From positions 62,001-126,000 of the forward strand of contig CAZCZL010000003.1 of NCBI GenBank assembly GCA_964503315.1: a DNA stretch of 64,000 nucleotides, read 5' to 3'. Each line of letters begins with the position of its first letter. Position 1 is the first letter of the stretch. Made by a program: the position numbers and the translations under genes. The notes under the pieces were generated by a model. It made no database searches and had not been told where the DNA came from. It saw only the letters and a program-made list of their open reading frames with translations. Positions 50,839 to 59,998 of this stretch are shown piece after piece. Origin of the DNA: FEB-12 sp964503315 (lineage in GTDB: Bacteria > Zixibacteria > MSB-5A5 > GN15 > FEB-12).

Positions 50839-52047
50839 ATGGTGGTCTCTTCGCCACATCAGGTAGCCCCCGACAAGTGGGGCATAGCACCGCATGTTCT
50901 CCAACTCGAAACTTCTATTATCCGTGAAATTCTCAAGATTTCTTCGCAGCCAGGGGTCATCTCGTTTGCGGGAGGGCTACCCGCGGCGGAACTGTTTCCA
51001 CTAGGTGAACTCAAGCGTGTGGCGGGGGAGGTTGTCGATAAATATGGGGCGGATGCGTTCCAGTACTCTCTTTCGATGGGGATCACGCCGCTTCGGCAAC
51101 TTCTGGCCAAACGCGCGACTGAGCGCGGCACGCCCTCGGCTGTTGAGAACATTCTCGTCACCGCGGGCGCTCAGCAGGGGATTGAACTGATAGCCCGGGC
51201 CTTCATCGACCCCGGCGATTATGTACTCGTAGAGAATCCCACCTATGTCGGCGCGCTACAGGCGTTCAACTACTATCAGGCAAAATACGTCACGGTTGAA
51301 ATGGATGATGAAGGAATGATCGTCGAGCAGGTCGAAGAACGCCTCGCCCAGTTCCATCCCAAGCTCATCTATACGGTGTCCAATTTCCAGAACCCGACCG
51401 GCATTACAATGTCCGAAAAGCGCCGCCGTGCGTTAGTCGATGCCGCGGTTAAGTACAATGTCCCGATCGTCGATGACAACCCTTATGGCGAAATCCGTTT
51501 CTCCGGTGAGCGAGTCCCGACCCTTAAGTCCTACGGTGGCGATGAGGTCATCGCTCTGCGATCGTTCTCCAAAGTTATCTCGCCCGGACTGCGGCTCGGA
51601 TGGATCAATGGTCCCAAAGAGATCATGGTGCAGTTCGAAAAGGTCAAGCAATGCACCGACCTCCATACCAGCAGCTACGGACAATTCCTGATTTACGAGT
51701 ATGTCACGCAGGGGCTCCTCGAACCTCAGATCGAGCGGATAAAAGCGGACTATCTCGCCAAGAGAAATTGCATGACACAGGCGATGGAGCAGCATTTCCC
51801 CGTTGAGGTGACCTGGACAAAGCCGGATGGTGGCCTCTTCCTCTGGGTGCAACTGCCTGAACATGTGTCGGCCAAGGAGCTACTGCCAAAAGCTATCGAG
51901 CAGAAGGTCGCGTATGTCTATGGATCGCCGTTCTTCGCCAATGGCGGCGGCGATAATTGCTTGCGTCTTAACTTCTCGAATGCTACATTGGAGCAGATAG
52001 TCGAGGGGATCAAGCGCCTTGGCAAGCTGTTTAGAGAGAATATGTAG
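50839..52047 (+). CDS. PLP-dependent aminotransferase, LysN/2-aminoadipate type
   Basis: A 402-aa fold-type I aminotransferase of the LysN/ARO8/MocR-C-terminal group. The sequence has FAGGLPAAELFP near the N-terminus, VTAGAQQGIELIA, ENPTYVGALQAF, NFQNPTGITMS and the PLP-lysine segment SFSKVISPGLRLGW (Lys near residue 240). LysN converts 2-oxoadipate to 2-aminoadipate, and relatives use aromatic or branched-chain amino acids. Such enzymes are often named 'aminotransferase' with broad specificity. AAAGG lies nine bases before ATG. A terminator follows at 52149, so it is a separate transcription unit from the DapF-trp operon, although on the same strand. Confidence 0.9.
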   Translation: MVVSSPHQVAPDKWGIAPHVLQLETSIIREILKISSQPGVISFAGGLPAAELFPLGELKRVAGEVVDKYGADAFQYSLSMGITPLRQLLAKRATERGTPSAVENILVTAGAQQGIELIARAFIDPGDYVLVENPTYVGALQAFNYYQAKYVTVEMDDEGMIVEQVEERLAQFHPKLIYTVSNFQNPTGITMSEKRRRALVDAAVKYNVPIVDDNPYGEIRFSGERVPTLKSYGGDEVIALRSFSKVISPGLRLGWINGPKEIMVQFEKVKQCTDLHTSSYGQFLIYEYVTQGLLEPQIERIKADYLAKRNCMTQAMEQHFPVEVTWTKPDGGLFLWVQLPEHVSAKELLPKAIEQKVAYVYGSPFFANGGGDNCLRLNFSNATLEQIVEGIKRLGKLFRENM

Positions 52048-52148
52048 CATGCTGACAAACACGAAATTCCAGGCTCAGATGTGGTGGTGGCGCCGTGCGG
52101 TGGGGTATGTCCGGCTGGGATAGTGTTTGGGTACGATAAAGTCCATAC

Positions 52149-52175
52149 AAAGCCCGCCGGTTGGCGGGCTTTTTT
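52149..52175 (+). terminator. Intrinsic terminator between the aminotransferase and dapF-like gene
   Basis: The stem AAAGCCCGCC/GGCGGGCTTT with a GGTT loop and a T run through 52175 is a classic Rho-independent terminator, about 100 bp after the aminotransferase stop. Confidence 0.9.
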
Positions 52176-52214
52176 GTTGCCGTTGAATGGAATAGCCAAT
52201 TAGATACAGGGTCT

Positions 52215-53051
52215 ATGAAGCTCAGATTTGACAAATACCATGCACTGGGAAACAGCTTCCTTGTGGTCGAAACCCGATCTCTCGGTTCCCGCGCCCGGTG
52301 GGGGAAGGTCGCACAGTCGATGTGCAGCACGGCAACGGGAGTCGGCGCTGACGGATTACTCGTTGTGTCGCCATCCAAGGGTGCTGATTGTCGAGCAGAT
52401 GTTTTCAATGCCGATGGTGGCTGGGCGGAACGGTCCGGTAACGGCCTCCGCATTGTCGGCCTTCACCTCTTCAGGACCAAACCTATCCGCAAATCCCTGA
52501 CGATCCTGATGGGTGGCGAGAAGTGTACCGCGACAGTACTCATGAAAGTCGCGGGAGGTCACGCGGTTCGCGCGGCCATCGGTAGTCCGGATTTCCTCGC
52601 CAAGAGTGTGCCCGTCAAGAGCCGCCTGAAACATCTGATAAACCAGAAGATCAGGATCGGCCGGGAAGAGGTCATTGCGACCTGTTTGGCGGTAGGCAAT
52701 CCCCATTGCGTCGTCCCTGTCGACAGCTTCGATTTCGACTGGAAGGAGATGGGACGGTCCATCGAATACGCGCCGATCTTCCCTAAGCGCACCAATGTTG
52801 AATTCGTGCGGGTCATCAGCCGCAGAAAGGTCCGGGTAGCTGAGTGGGAACGCGGCGCGGGCGCGACGGGCTCTTCGGGGACCGGGGCCGCTGCCGCAGT
52901 CGCGGCGATGGTGATGCTGGGCCGCGTTGACCGCGAATGCGAAGTGCAGTTCGATAACGGCTCTCTGCAGGTTTACTGGGATAGCGCGACGAATAGAATC
53001 GAACTGAGCGGTCCTGTTGTGCATATAGCGTCGGGGAGCATAGAGGTCTGA
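52215..53051 (+). CDS. dapF: DapF-fold protein with both catalytic cysteines replaced by serine
   Basis: A 278-aa diaminopimelate-epimerase fold protein with the usual two pseudo-symmetric halves: FDKYHALGNSFLVV, GVGADGLLVV, VAVGNPHCVVPVD and a second half with VRVAEWERGAGATG. In DapF the catalytic thiols sit in 'CGNG' and 'ACGTG'. Here the first reads ERSGNGLRI and the second GSSGTGAAA, so both cysteines are serine. Length and fold are intact, so it is not a pseudogene. It may catalyse another isomerisation or have a different substrate. It is the first gene of the trp cluster: its TGA overlaps the trpE ATG (TGATG). I place the start at ATG 52215; an extension to 52161 would begin inside the upstream terminator. 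Confidence 0.85.
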   Translation: MKLRFDKYHALGNSFLVVETRSLGSRARWGKVAQSMCSTATGVGADGLLVVSPSKGADCRADVFNADGGWAERSGNGLRIVGLHLFRTKPIRKSLTILMGGEKCTATVLMKVAGGHAVRAAIGSPDFLAKSVPVKSRLKHLINQKIRIGREEVIATCLAVGNPHCVVPVDSFDFDWKEMGRSIEYAPIFPKRTNVEFVRVISRRKVRVAEWERGAGATGSSGTGAAAAVAAMVMLGRVDRECEVQFDNGSLQVYWDSATNRIELSGPVVHIASGSIEV

Positions 53052-54517
53052 TGCTGACCCTGGCCGAAGTCAAAAATCTGAGCAAGAAAGGGAACGTGAT
53101 CCCGCTCTCGATGCGGGTTCCCTCTGACCTCGAAACCCCAGTTTCGGCCTTTCTTAAATTGGCCGCCGGGAAGGAATACTCATTTCTTCTCGAGTCGATC
53201 GAGGGGGGCGAGAAACTGGCGCGTTATTCCTTTATCGGCTTTGATCCATTTTTGGTAGTCGAAGCCGACTCCAGTTGCGTAACCCTGCGCAAAGGGAAGG
53301 ACAAGAGAGAGGTCAATACTGAACCACTGGACTTTCTTAAGGAGCTGCTTGCGGTCTACAAGCCAGTGATGGATGATGGTCTGCCCCGTTTTACCGGTGG
53401 CGGAGTCGGCTATTTTTCATTTGATACGGTTCGATGGGTAGAGCGACTGCCGAATCCGAACCATGACAAGATTGGCATGCCGGAGATGATCTTTGGCCTC
53501 TACCAGACGGTCATCGCTTTCGATCACCTCAAGCAGGAGATCATCCTGATCTCGAATATCCTGCATGAGTCCGGCGAATCCGGTCTGGAGCGGAAATTTC
53601 GCGAGGCAGTCGGGAGACTCAAATGCATGGTAGCCGACCTGCAGCAGCCAGTCAAACCTCCCAGGCTGTCTACTCTCAACCGCGGCAGGCGCGTGCAGTG
53701 CTTGAACGATCGACCCAAATACGAGTCAGCGGTGAGGAAGGCGAAACGTTACATCAAAGAAGGGGATATCTTTCAGGTAGTCCTGTCGCGTCGTTGGCAG
53801 ATAGACTCAGCCGAGGAGCCACTGACGGTTTACCGCAGACTCAGGCGGATCAACCCCTCGCCCTATATGTTTCTGTTGAACTTTGGCGAGAACGCGGTAA
53901 TCGGCTCTTCGCCCGAGATGATGGTTCGAGTCGAACATGGTCAGATCGAGACCCGGCCGATCGCTGGTACGCGCCCTCGTGGGAAAGATGATACGGAAGA
54001 TGACCGAAGAATAGATGACCTGCTGGCCGACCAGAAAGAATTGGCCGAGCACACAATGCTTCTTGATCTTGGCCGTAATGATATTGGTCGTGTCGCCAAG
54101 GCGGGGAGTGTTCAGGTGCGAGACAGAATGGTGATAGAAAAATACTCGCACGTGATACATATCGTTAGTTCGGTGGTTGGGGATCTGAAGAAGCGGACTT
54201 CGGCGCTCGATGGTCACTTTGCTTGTTTCCCTGCAGGGACAGTCTCCGGCGCGCCCAAGCTACGGGCTATTGAGATTATAGACGAACTCGAAGGAACCAA
54301 GCGCGGAATCTACGCCGGATCGATCGCCTATCTTGACTTCTGGGGGAATCTCGATTCTTGCATCGCGATCCGGACTGTCGTAAAGAAAGGGAAGAAGTAC
54401 TTTGTGCAGGCGGGTGCGGGAATTGTCGCCGATTCCGTTCCTTCAAAAGAAAGTAAAGAGACGGAAGCCAAGGCACGGGTCATCATTGAGGCAGTGACCG
54501 GGAAGAATTTCACATGA
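53051..54517 (+). CDS. trpE: Anthranilate synthase component I
   Basis: A 488-aa chorismate-utilising enzyme. The N-terminal regulatory part contains LLESIEGGEKLARYSFIG, the LLES motif of the tryptophan-feedback site. The catalytic half has DIFQVVLSRRW, PSPYMFLLNF, RPIAGTRPRG, DNDIGRV-like LGRNDIGRVAKAGSV, FPAGTVSGAPKLRAIEII and the C-terminal AGAGIVADS. It converts chorismate plus ammonia (from TrpG) to anthranilate. It starts at the last base of the dapF-like stop and overlaps trpG by four bases. With the adjoining genes it forms trpEGD-MFS-CFBA. The allosteric segment suggests normal feedback inhibition by tryptophan. Confidence 0.95.
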   Translation: MLTLAEVKNLSKKGNVIPLSMRVPSDLETPVSAFLKLAAGKEYSFLLESIEGGEKLARYSFIGFDPFLVVEADSSCVTLRKGKDKREVNTEPLDFLKELLAVYKPVMDDGLPRFTGGGVGYFSFDTVRWVERLPNPNHDKIGMPEMIFGLYQTVIAFDHLKQEIILISNILHESGESGLERKFREAVGRLKCMVADLQQPVKPPRLSTLNRGRRVQCLNDRPKYESAVRKAKRYIKEGDIFQVVLSRRWQIDSAEEPLTVYRRLRRINPSPYMFLLNFGENAVIGSSPEMMVRVEHGQIETRPIAGTRPRGKDDTEDDRRIDDLLADQKELAEHTMLLDLGRNDIGRVAKAGSVQVRDRMVIEKYSHVIHIVSSVVGDLKKRTSALDGHFACFPAGTVSGAPKLRAIEIIDELEGTKRGIYAGSIAYLDFWGNLDSCIAIRTVVKKGKKYFVQAGAGIVADSVPSKESKETEAKARVIIEAVTGKNFT

Positions 54518-55083
54518 TCCTGATGCTGGACAATTACGACTCCTTCACCTACAACGTCGTGCAGTACCTGAGCGAACTCGGTGCTGACCTTCATGTTTGT
54601 CGCAATGACGCTGTGACTGTCGAGCAAGTGAAGAAGTTGCGTCCGCGCGGGATAGTCCTATCTCCCGGCCCCGGGCGTCCGGAGAATGCCGGTATAATGA
54701 ATGTTCTGATCCGTGAGCTGGCGAGTCACACTCCGATACTCGGGATATGTCTCGGGCATCAGGCTATCGGGCAGGTCTTTGGAGGAACTATCGGCTATGC
54801 TCCAACTCTGATGCATGGCAAAACTTCGGAGGTCTTCCACGACGGCTCAACGCTTTTCAAGTCAGTACCGTCGCCATTCGTTGCCACACGCTACCACTCG
54901 CTGGTGATCGAGCCGGCGACACTTCCGAAGCCGTTCAAAGTGACCGGTTGGACATCGGACAAAGTTATTATGGCGATTGAACATCGCCAGATGCCCCTCT
55001 TTGGTGTGCAGTTTCATCCTGAGTCGATCCTTACTATTGAAGGGAAGAAGATCCTCGGCAATTTCCTGGAGGCGATCCCATGA
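54514..55083 (+). CDS. trpG: Anthranilate synthase component II, glutamine amidotransferase
   Basis: A 189-aa class I glutamine amidotransferase beginning MILMLDNYDSFTYNV. The catalytic cysteine is in GICLGHQAIGQVFGG (about residue 79), with the His-Glu pair in GVQFHPESIL (about 167-171), so the triad is complete. It supplies ammonia to TrpE; such subunits can also serve PabB. It overlaps trpE and trpD by four bases each. Confidence 0.95.
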   Translation: MILMLDNYDSFTYNVVQYLSELGADLHVCRNDAVTVEQVKKLRPRGIVLSPGPGRPENAGIMNVLIRELASHTPILGICLGHQAIGQVFGGTIGYAPTLMHGKTSEVFHDGSTLFKSVPSPFVATRYHSLVIEPATLPKPFKVTGWTSDKVIMAIEHRQMPLFGVQFHPESILTIEGKKILGNFLEAIP

Positions 55084-56090
55084 TCCAGGAGATGCTGCGC
55101 AAACTCCTCTCCGGCGGTCACCTGACCGAGCAGGAGGCAACTATGCTGATGGATCAGATCATGGATGGTCAGGCGACTCCCGCACAGATCGGTGGATTGC
55201 TGATTGCGCTGAAACAGAAAGGGGAGCACGTTCAGGAAGTCACCGGCTTTGTTCGCTCAATGCGCAATCACAGCCAGCGCGTGACTATCGCTGATCCTGA
55301 CGCGGTCGATGGCTGCGGTACCGGCGGGGATGGCGCGCACACGTTCAATATTTCCACCGCGGCCGCCCTGGTCGCTTCCGCGGCGGGAGCGACTGTCGCC
55401 AAACATGGGAATCGGTCGGTCAGCTCCAAGTGTGGGTCGGCCGATCTCCTCGAAGCTACCGGCGGCGCTATTGATCTCTCCCCGGAGAAAGTCCAGCGCT
55501 GTGTGGATTCGGTAGGCTTTGGCTTCATGTTTGCGCCGGTCTTTCATCCGGCGATGAAACATGCGGCCGGGCCACGCAAGGAACTAGGAGTTCGAACTGT
55601 ATTCAATATCCTCGGCCCAATGACCAACCCGGCTGGGGTACGTCGACAAGTGATCGGCGTTTACGACCCCGCGCTGATGCACATTATGGCGGAGGTTCTC
55701 GGCCGGACTGGCTCGGTCCATGTGATTGTCGCGCACTCGCGCGATGGACTTGACGAGTTCTCCATCTCCGATTCGACCGAGTATGTGGAGCTGTGCGACG
55801 GCAAGATCTCGGTGAAGGAAATTACTCCCGAGGAGGTTGGCCTCAGACGACAACCGTACGGATCGCTCTCCGGTGGCGATGCCCACTGGAACCTGAGGAT
55901 ATTGCACGAGATCCTTGAGAATCGCTCGAACGGTTATGCCGATGCGGTCGTATACAATGCCGGTGCTTTGTTATATGTTGCAGGCAAAAGTGAGTCGATT
56001 GGGGATGGAGTGGAACTTGCGCGGAAGGCTGTACTGGACGGACGTGCAAAGCAGAAACTGGATGAATGGATCGCGGCAACGCGCAACTAA
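55080..56090 (+). CDS. trpD: Anthranilate phosphoribosyltransferase
   Basis: A 336-aa enzyme with the PRPP-binding GCGTGGDGAHTFNIST (about residues 78-93), KHGNRSVSSKCGSADLLEA and the C-terminal GPMTNPAGVRRQVIGVYDP. It adds phosphoribose to anthranilate, the second step of tryptophan synthesis. It overlaps trpG by four bases and abuts the MFS gene with no spacer. Confidence 0.95.
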   Translation: MIQEMLRKLLSGGHLTEQEATMLMDQIMDGQATPAQIGGLLIALKQKGEHVQEVTGFVRSMRNHSQRVTIADPDAVDGCGTGGDGAHTFNISTAAALVASAAGATVAKHGNRSVSSKCGSADLLEATGGAIDLSPEKVQRCVDSVGFGFMFAPVFHPAMKHAAGPRKELGVRTVFNILGPMTNPAGVRRQVIGVYDPALMHIMAEVLGRTGSVHVIVAHSRDGLDEFSISDSTEYVELCDGKISVKEITPEEVGLRRQPYGSLSGGDAHWNLRILHEILENRSNGYADAVVYNAGALLYVAGKSESIGDGVELARKAVLDGRAKQKLDEWIAATRN

Positions 56091-57419
56091 ATGATGCAGT
56101 CGACACAAATAGAAAATACCAACACCAGAACCCGCGAAGGGACATCGCGCGGTGTCCTGTTTGAATTGAAGGACTACTGGAACCATGTCCAGATGTTCAA
56201 GCGGAACGCCCGGCTCTATCTGCTCGGCGCTTTCCTGCTGGGCGTGAACTATGAGTACTTCCAGCTCTTGTTAAACCTCTATCTCAAGGAGTTGGGATTT
56301 GGTGAGAGTAGTATTGGTTTAGTCAATTCTTCACGCGCAATTGGGATGTCCCTGATGGCTATCCCTGCGGCACTTCTGTTAAGTCGCATCTCGCTGAAGC
56401 CGGTCTTGCTGGTGGCGGGGGTTCTGTTCGGAATCTTCAGTGTGGGGATATCCAGCAACAACCGGCTTGAACTGATCATGCTTTTTACGATCTTAAGCGG
56501 CATGACTTTCGCTTTTTCGCGAGTCGCGGCGGGGCCGTTTTATATGCGCAATTCCAGCCAGGAAGAGCGGACCCATCTCTTTTCGTTTTCGTTCGGGGTC
56601 CTGCTGATCGCCGGCATGGTTGGTTCACTCTCGGCCGGAAAGCTCGTTCCGGTCATGACCCAGTTGGCGGGTGACACTGTACTCGGCTACCGGTACACAC
56701 TGTATTTGGGGATCGGGCTTGGGATGTTGTCGCTTATCCCTTTCGCGATGCTTCGCCCTGCGCCGATATCCGATGAGGAGCGTCGTATTCGCATTTCGCG
56801 TGACCAGTTCCGGAAGCGGGGGTTGTTTTATTTTAGACTGACATTCTCGAATTTCCTCATAGGTTTAGGAGCAGGTCTTATTATTCCGTTCTTAAATCTC
56901 TATTTCAGGGACAAGTTTGGGCTGTCGACCGCGACCATCGGGTTCTTCTACTTCTGTACGATCTGTTCGATGTTCATTGGCACATTGGCCGGCCCGGTGC
57001 TGGCGCGGCGGTTCGGCCTGGTCAGAACGATCGTCATTACCCAGCTCATGTCTATTCCTTTCATGTTTTTCCTTGGATACACCACTACGCTGTGGATCGC
57101 CTTTTGTGCGTACGTTATTCGAGCGGGATTAATGAATATCGGCGTACCGGTCGCGACGAATTTCGGGATGGAGATGTCTACCCGAGCCGAACAAGGGTTA
57201 GTGAACGCGCTCCTGATGGTCTCTTGGACAGCTTCCTGGATGGTGTCGACCGCTATTGGCGGACATCTTATCGAGCAGTACGGCTACACGCTGACGTTTA
57301 ACATCACTATAGTGCTCTACGTACTTTCTACTCTGTTCTATTTCTGGTCGTTCAGGGGAGCAGAGCAGAAGCAGGACGCGGACTCAGGCTGGTCGATAGC
57401 TGAGCAGGAGGTCGCGTGA
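56091..57419 (+). CDS. MFS transporter inside the trp operon
   Basis: A 442-aa major-facilitator transporter with twelve predicted helices. It has the N-half motif GFGESSIGLVNSSRAIGMSLMAIP and a cytoplasmic loop after helix six (RPAPISDEERRIR). The N-terminal 40 residues are hydrophilic. It starts directly after the trpD stop and overlaps trpC by four bases, so it is translationally coupled within the tryptophan operon. Its substrate is unknown; an aromatic amino acid, anthranilate or indole compound is a reasonable guess. MFS genes are not normal members of trp operons. Confidence 0.88.
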   Translation: MMQSTQIENTNTRTREGTSRGVLFELKDYWNHVQMFKRNARLYLLGAFLLGVNYEYFQLLLNLYLKELGFGESSIGLVNSSRAIGMSLMAIPAALLLSRISLKPVLLVAGVLFGIFSVGISSNNRLELIMLFTILSGMTFAFSRVAAGPFYMRNSSQEERTHLFSFSFGVLLIAGMVGSLSAGKLVPVMTQLAGDTVLGYRYTLYLGIGLGMLSLIPFAMLRPAPISDEERRIRISRDQFRKRGLFYFRLTFSNFLIGLGAGLIIPFLNLYFRDKFGLSTATIGFFYFCTICSMFIGTLAGPVLARRFGLVRTIVITQLMSIPFMFFLGYTTTLWIAFCAYVIRAGLMNIGVPVATNFGMEMSTRAEQGLVNALLMVSWTASWMVSTAIGGHLIEQYGYTLTFNITIVLYVLSTLFYFWSFRGAEQKQDADSGWSIAEQEVA

Positions 57420-58192
57420 GCGATATTCTCGAACAGATCGCGACGCACAAGCGCGCAGAGATAGATGTAATGAAGCGTGAGCGCCCGATTGAATCGCTGC
57501 ATGGCTCGCCGGAAGAGACACGGATATCTTTCCGCGAGGCACTAATGTCGCCGGCGAAAGTCAAGGTCATCGCCGAACTCAAGAAGGCATCTCCGTCCAA
57601 GGGTGTACTTATCGAAGATTTTGATCCGGAAGATCTGGCGGCACGGTATCGCAGGGGTGGAGCTTCCGCGCTTTCGGTCCTGACCGAGCAGAAGTACTTT
57701 CAGGGAAGGCTCGAATATATGCAGATCGCCAAGCAGTCGGCACGTCTGCCTATCCTCTGCAAAGATTTCATTGTCGACCCATATCAGATCGCGCTGGCTT
57801 CGCACTATGGCGCCGACGCTATCTTGCTGATCGGTCGACTGCTGACACGCAAGACGCTCGCTGACTACCTCTCAGAGGCGACCAGGATTAGTCTTGATTG
57901 TCTGGTCGAAGTTCATGACGAGAATGAATTGGAGATCGCGCTGGAGGCAGGCGCACAGATAATCGGCGTCAACAGCCGGAACCTTCAGACATTCGAGGTC
58001 GACTTGTCCATTGCCGAGAGACTCGGTAAGGCGATTCCTGACAACCTGATCAAAGTGGCTGAGTCAGGTGTGGCCACAAAGGATGACATTACGCGGCTCA
58101 CACAATCGGGCTACTCCTGCTTTCTTATTGGCGAGGCATTGGTGAAATGTCCGAATCCGGCTGCGTTGCTGCAGGAGTTGATTGGCGAATGA
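57416..58192 (+). CDS. trpC: Indole-3-glycerol phosphate synthase
   Basis: A 258-aa TIM-barrel enzyme. The key segments are VKVIAELKKASPSKG (catalytic lysine), LSVLTEQKYFQG, LCKDFIVDPYQI, DCLVEVHDENELE and GVNSRNLQTFEVD, and the C-terminal AESGVATKDDI. All lie where expected for TrpC. It converts carboxyphenylamino-deoxyribulose phosphate to indole-glycerol phosphate. It overlaps the MFS gene and trpF by four bases each. Confidence 0.95.
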   Translation: MSDILEQIATHKRAEIDVMKRERPIESLHGSPEETRISFREALMSPAKVKVIAELKKASPSKGVLIEDFDPEDLAARYRRGGASALSVLTEQKYFQGRLEYMQIAKQSARLPILCKDFIVDPYQIALASHYGADAILLIGRLLTRKTLADYLSEATRISLDCLVEVHDENELEIALEAGAQIIGVNSRNLQTFEVDLSIAERLGKAIPDNLIKVAESGVATKDDITRLTQSGYSCFLIGEALVKCPNPAALLQELIGE

Positions 58193-58809
58193 GTTTTGTT
58201 CAGGTCAAAGTCTGTGGGATAACCCGCGATCAAGGCGCCCTCCTGGCGGCTCATTTAGGAGCGGATATGATCGGGATGATCTTCTATGCCAATTCGAAAA
58301 GGTGTATTGACCTGGGAACCGCTAGACGAATTGTCGCTGTCTTACCACCGACCGTTGATCGCGTCGGAGTCTTTGTCGACGAAGCGCCTGCCAAGATGAT
58401 GAAGATAGCAGAGCAACTATGCCTCGATTGGCTGCAGTTACATGGTCGGGAGACAAACTCGACTATCAAGCAGCTGCAGCGTGCGGGTTTCCGCGTCATC
58501 AAGGCGTACAGCGTTAACGAAATGACCGATTGGGCAAGAATAGCGGATTCCCCTGCCGATCTAAGGATGCTCGACAACGGGACCGGCGGCACTGGGACGG
58601 CATTTGACTGGTCTCGCATACCTAAAAAGGGAATCAAGGATATCATTCTGGCCGGAGGTATCGACTCAAGAAATGTCGTCGAAGCACTTCGTCGAGTAAG
58701 ACCGCTGGTTATCGATGTCAACTCTGGTGTGGAATCGTCGCCGGGCGTCAAATCGCCGGTTAAACTGAAACAGTTGTTCAAAATGGTGAATCGTGAGCGT
58801 GCCAAGTAA
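58189..58809 (+). CDS. trpF: Phosphoribosylanthranilate isomerase
   Basis: A 206-aa TIM barrel with the general-base cysteine in VKVCGITRDQGALL, DWLQLHGRE, and the catalytic aspartate in VIDVNSGVESSPGVKS. I choose ATG 58189, overlapping the trpC stop; a longer frame back to 58147 would run through trpC. It isomerises phosphoribosylanthranilate in the third pathway step. Its 3' end overlaps trpB by 17 bases. Confidence 0.95.
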   Translation: MSFVQVKVCGITRDQGALLAAHLGADMIGMIFYANSKRCIDLGTARRIVAVLPPTVDRVGVFVDEAPAKMMKIAEQLCLDWLQLHGRETNSTIKQLQRAGFRVIKAYSVNEMTDWARIADSPADLRMLDNGTGGTGTAFDWSRIPKKGIKDIILAGGIDSRNVVEALRRVRPLVIDVNSGVESSPGVKSPVKLKQLFKMVNRERAK

Positions 58810-59998
58810 GAACTACCGGTATCCCGATAAACGCGGACGGTTCGGAGAATTCGGCGGAAGATATGTCCCTGAGACAGTAATCTACGCGCTGGATGAATTG
58901 ACCGCCGCTTATGACAAAGCACGAAAGGACAGGAAGTTCCAGCGTGAACTGACCGGCTATCTCGGCTCGTTCGTCGGAAGGCCTTCGCCGCTTTACTTCG
59001 CCGAAAGACTTACTCAGGAGGTCGGTGGCCCGCGCATCTGGTTTAAGAGGGAGGATCTCAATCACACCGGGGCGCATAAGATCAACAATACCGTTGGTCA
59101 GATCCTGCTGGCGATGCGGATGGGGAAGAAGCGGATCATCGCTGAGACCGGAGCCGGGCAACATGGGTTGGCGACCGCGACTGTCTGCGCACGGTTCGGT
59201 CTCCCGTGTGTGGTTTACATGGGTGCCGAGGATGTTCAGCGTCAGGCGCCCAATGTGCAGAAGATGAAATTGCTGGGCGCCGAGGTTGTCCCCGTCGAAT
59301 CCGGTTCAAAAACGCTTAAAGACGCGACCAACCAGGCGATGCGCGACTGGGTCACCAATATCCGTACTACTTTCTATATTATCGGATCAGTGGTTGGGCC
59401 GCATCCCTATCCAATGATGGTGCGGGATTTCCAGTCTATCATCGGAAGTGAAACCAAATCTCAGGCCAAGAAGCAGTTCGGCAAAATGCCCGATGCTTTG
59501 GTCGCCTGTGTCGGTGGAGGCTCAAACGCGATTGGGATGTTCTATCCCTTTATCAGGTCGAAAACCAGGCTGATCGGAATAGAGGCGGCCGGATACGGTA
59601 TCAATAGCCAAAAGCATGCGGCAACACTAACCAAGGGAAGACCGGGGGTGCTGCACGGTTCTTACAGCTACCTTTTGTACGATGACAACGGTCAGATCAT
59701 CCTGCCGCATTCAGTCTCCGCCGGTCTCGACTACCCCGGCGTTGGTCCTGAGCACTCGTTCCTGCATGACTCGAAGAGAGTGGAGTATCATTCCACAACT
59801 GATACCGAAGCATTGGAGGCATTCAGGACCGTCTCCCGCCTGGAAGGCATTATTCCCGCGCTGGAAACCTCTCACGCGCTTGCCTGGGTCATTCGGGAAG
59901 GGAAGACGTTCAAGAAGAACAAGAACCTGGTGATCTGTCTATCAGGTCGCGGCGATAAGGACTTCCCGATTCTGCAGAATCTGGGGGTGCTGCCATGA
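58793..59998 (+). CDS. trpB: Tryptophan synthase beta chain
   Basis: A 401-aa PLP enzyme starting from GTG 58793 (SVPSKNYRYPDKRGRFGEFGG). PLP lysine is in LNHTGAHKINNTVGQ (about residue 89). ETGAGQHGLATA, the phosphate loop CVGGGSNAIGMF and the C-terminal LVICLSGRGDKDF are as in TrpB1. It condenses indole with serine in complex with TrpA. It overlaps trpF by 17 and trpA by four bases. Confidence 0.96.
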   Translation: MSVPSKNYRYPDKRGRFGEFGGRYVPETVIYALDELTAAYDKARKDRKFQRELTGYLGSFVGRPSPLYFAERLTQEVGGPRIWFKREDLNHTGAHKINNTVGQILLAMRMGKKRIIAETGAGQHGLATATVCARFGLPCVVYMGAEDVQRQAPNVQKMKLLGAEVVPVESGSKTLKDATNQAMRDWVTNIRTTFYIIGSVVGPHPYPMMVRDFQSIIGSETKSQAKKQFGKMPDALVACVGGGSNAIGMFYPFIRSKTRLIGIEAAGYGINSQKHAATLTKGRPGVLHGSYSYLLYDDNGQIILPHSVSAGLDYPGVGPEHSFLHDSKRVEYHSTTDTEALEAFRTVSRLEGIIPALETSHALAWVIREGKTFKKNKNLVICLSGRGDKDFPILQNLGVLP

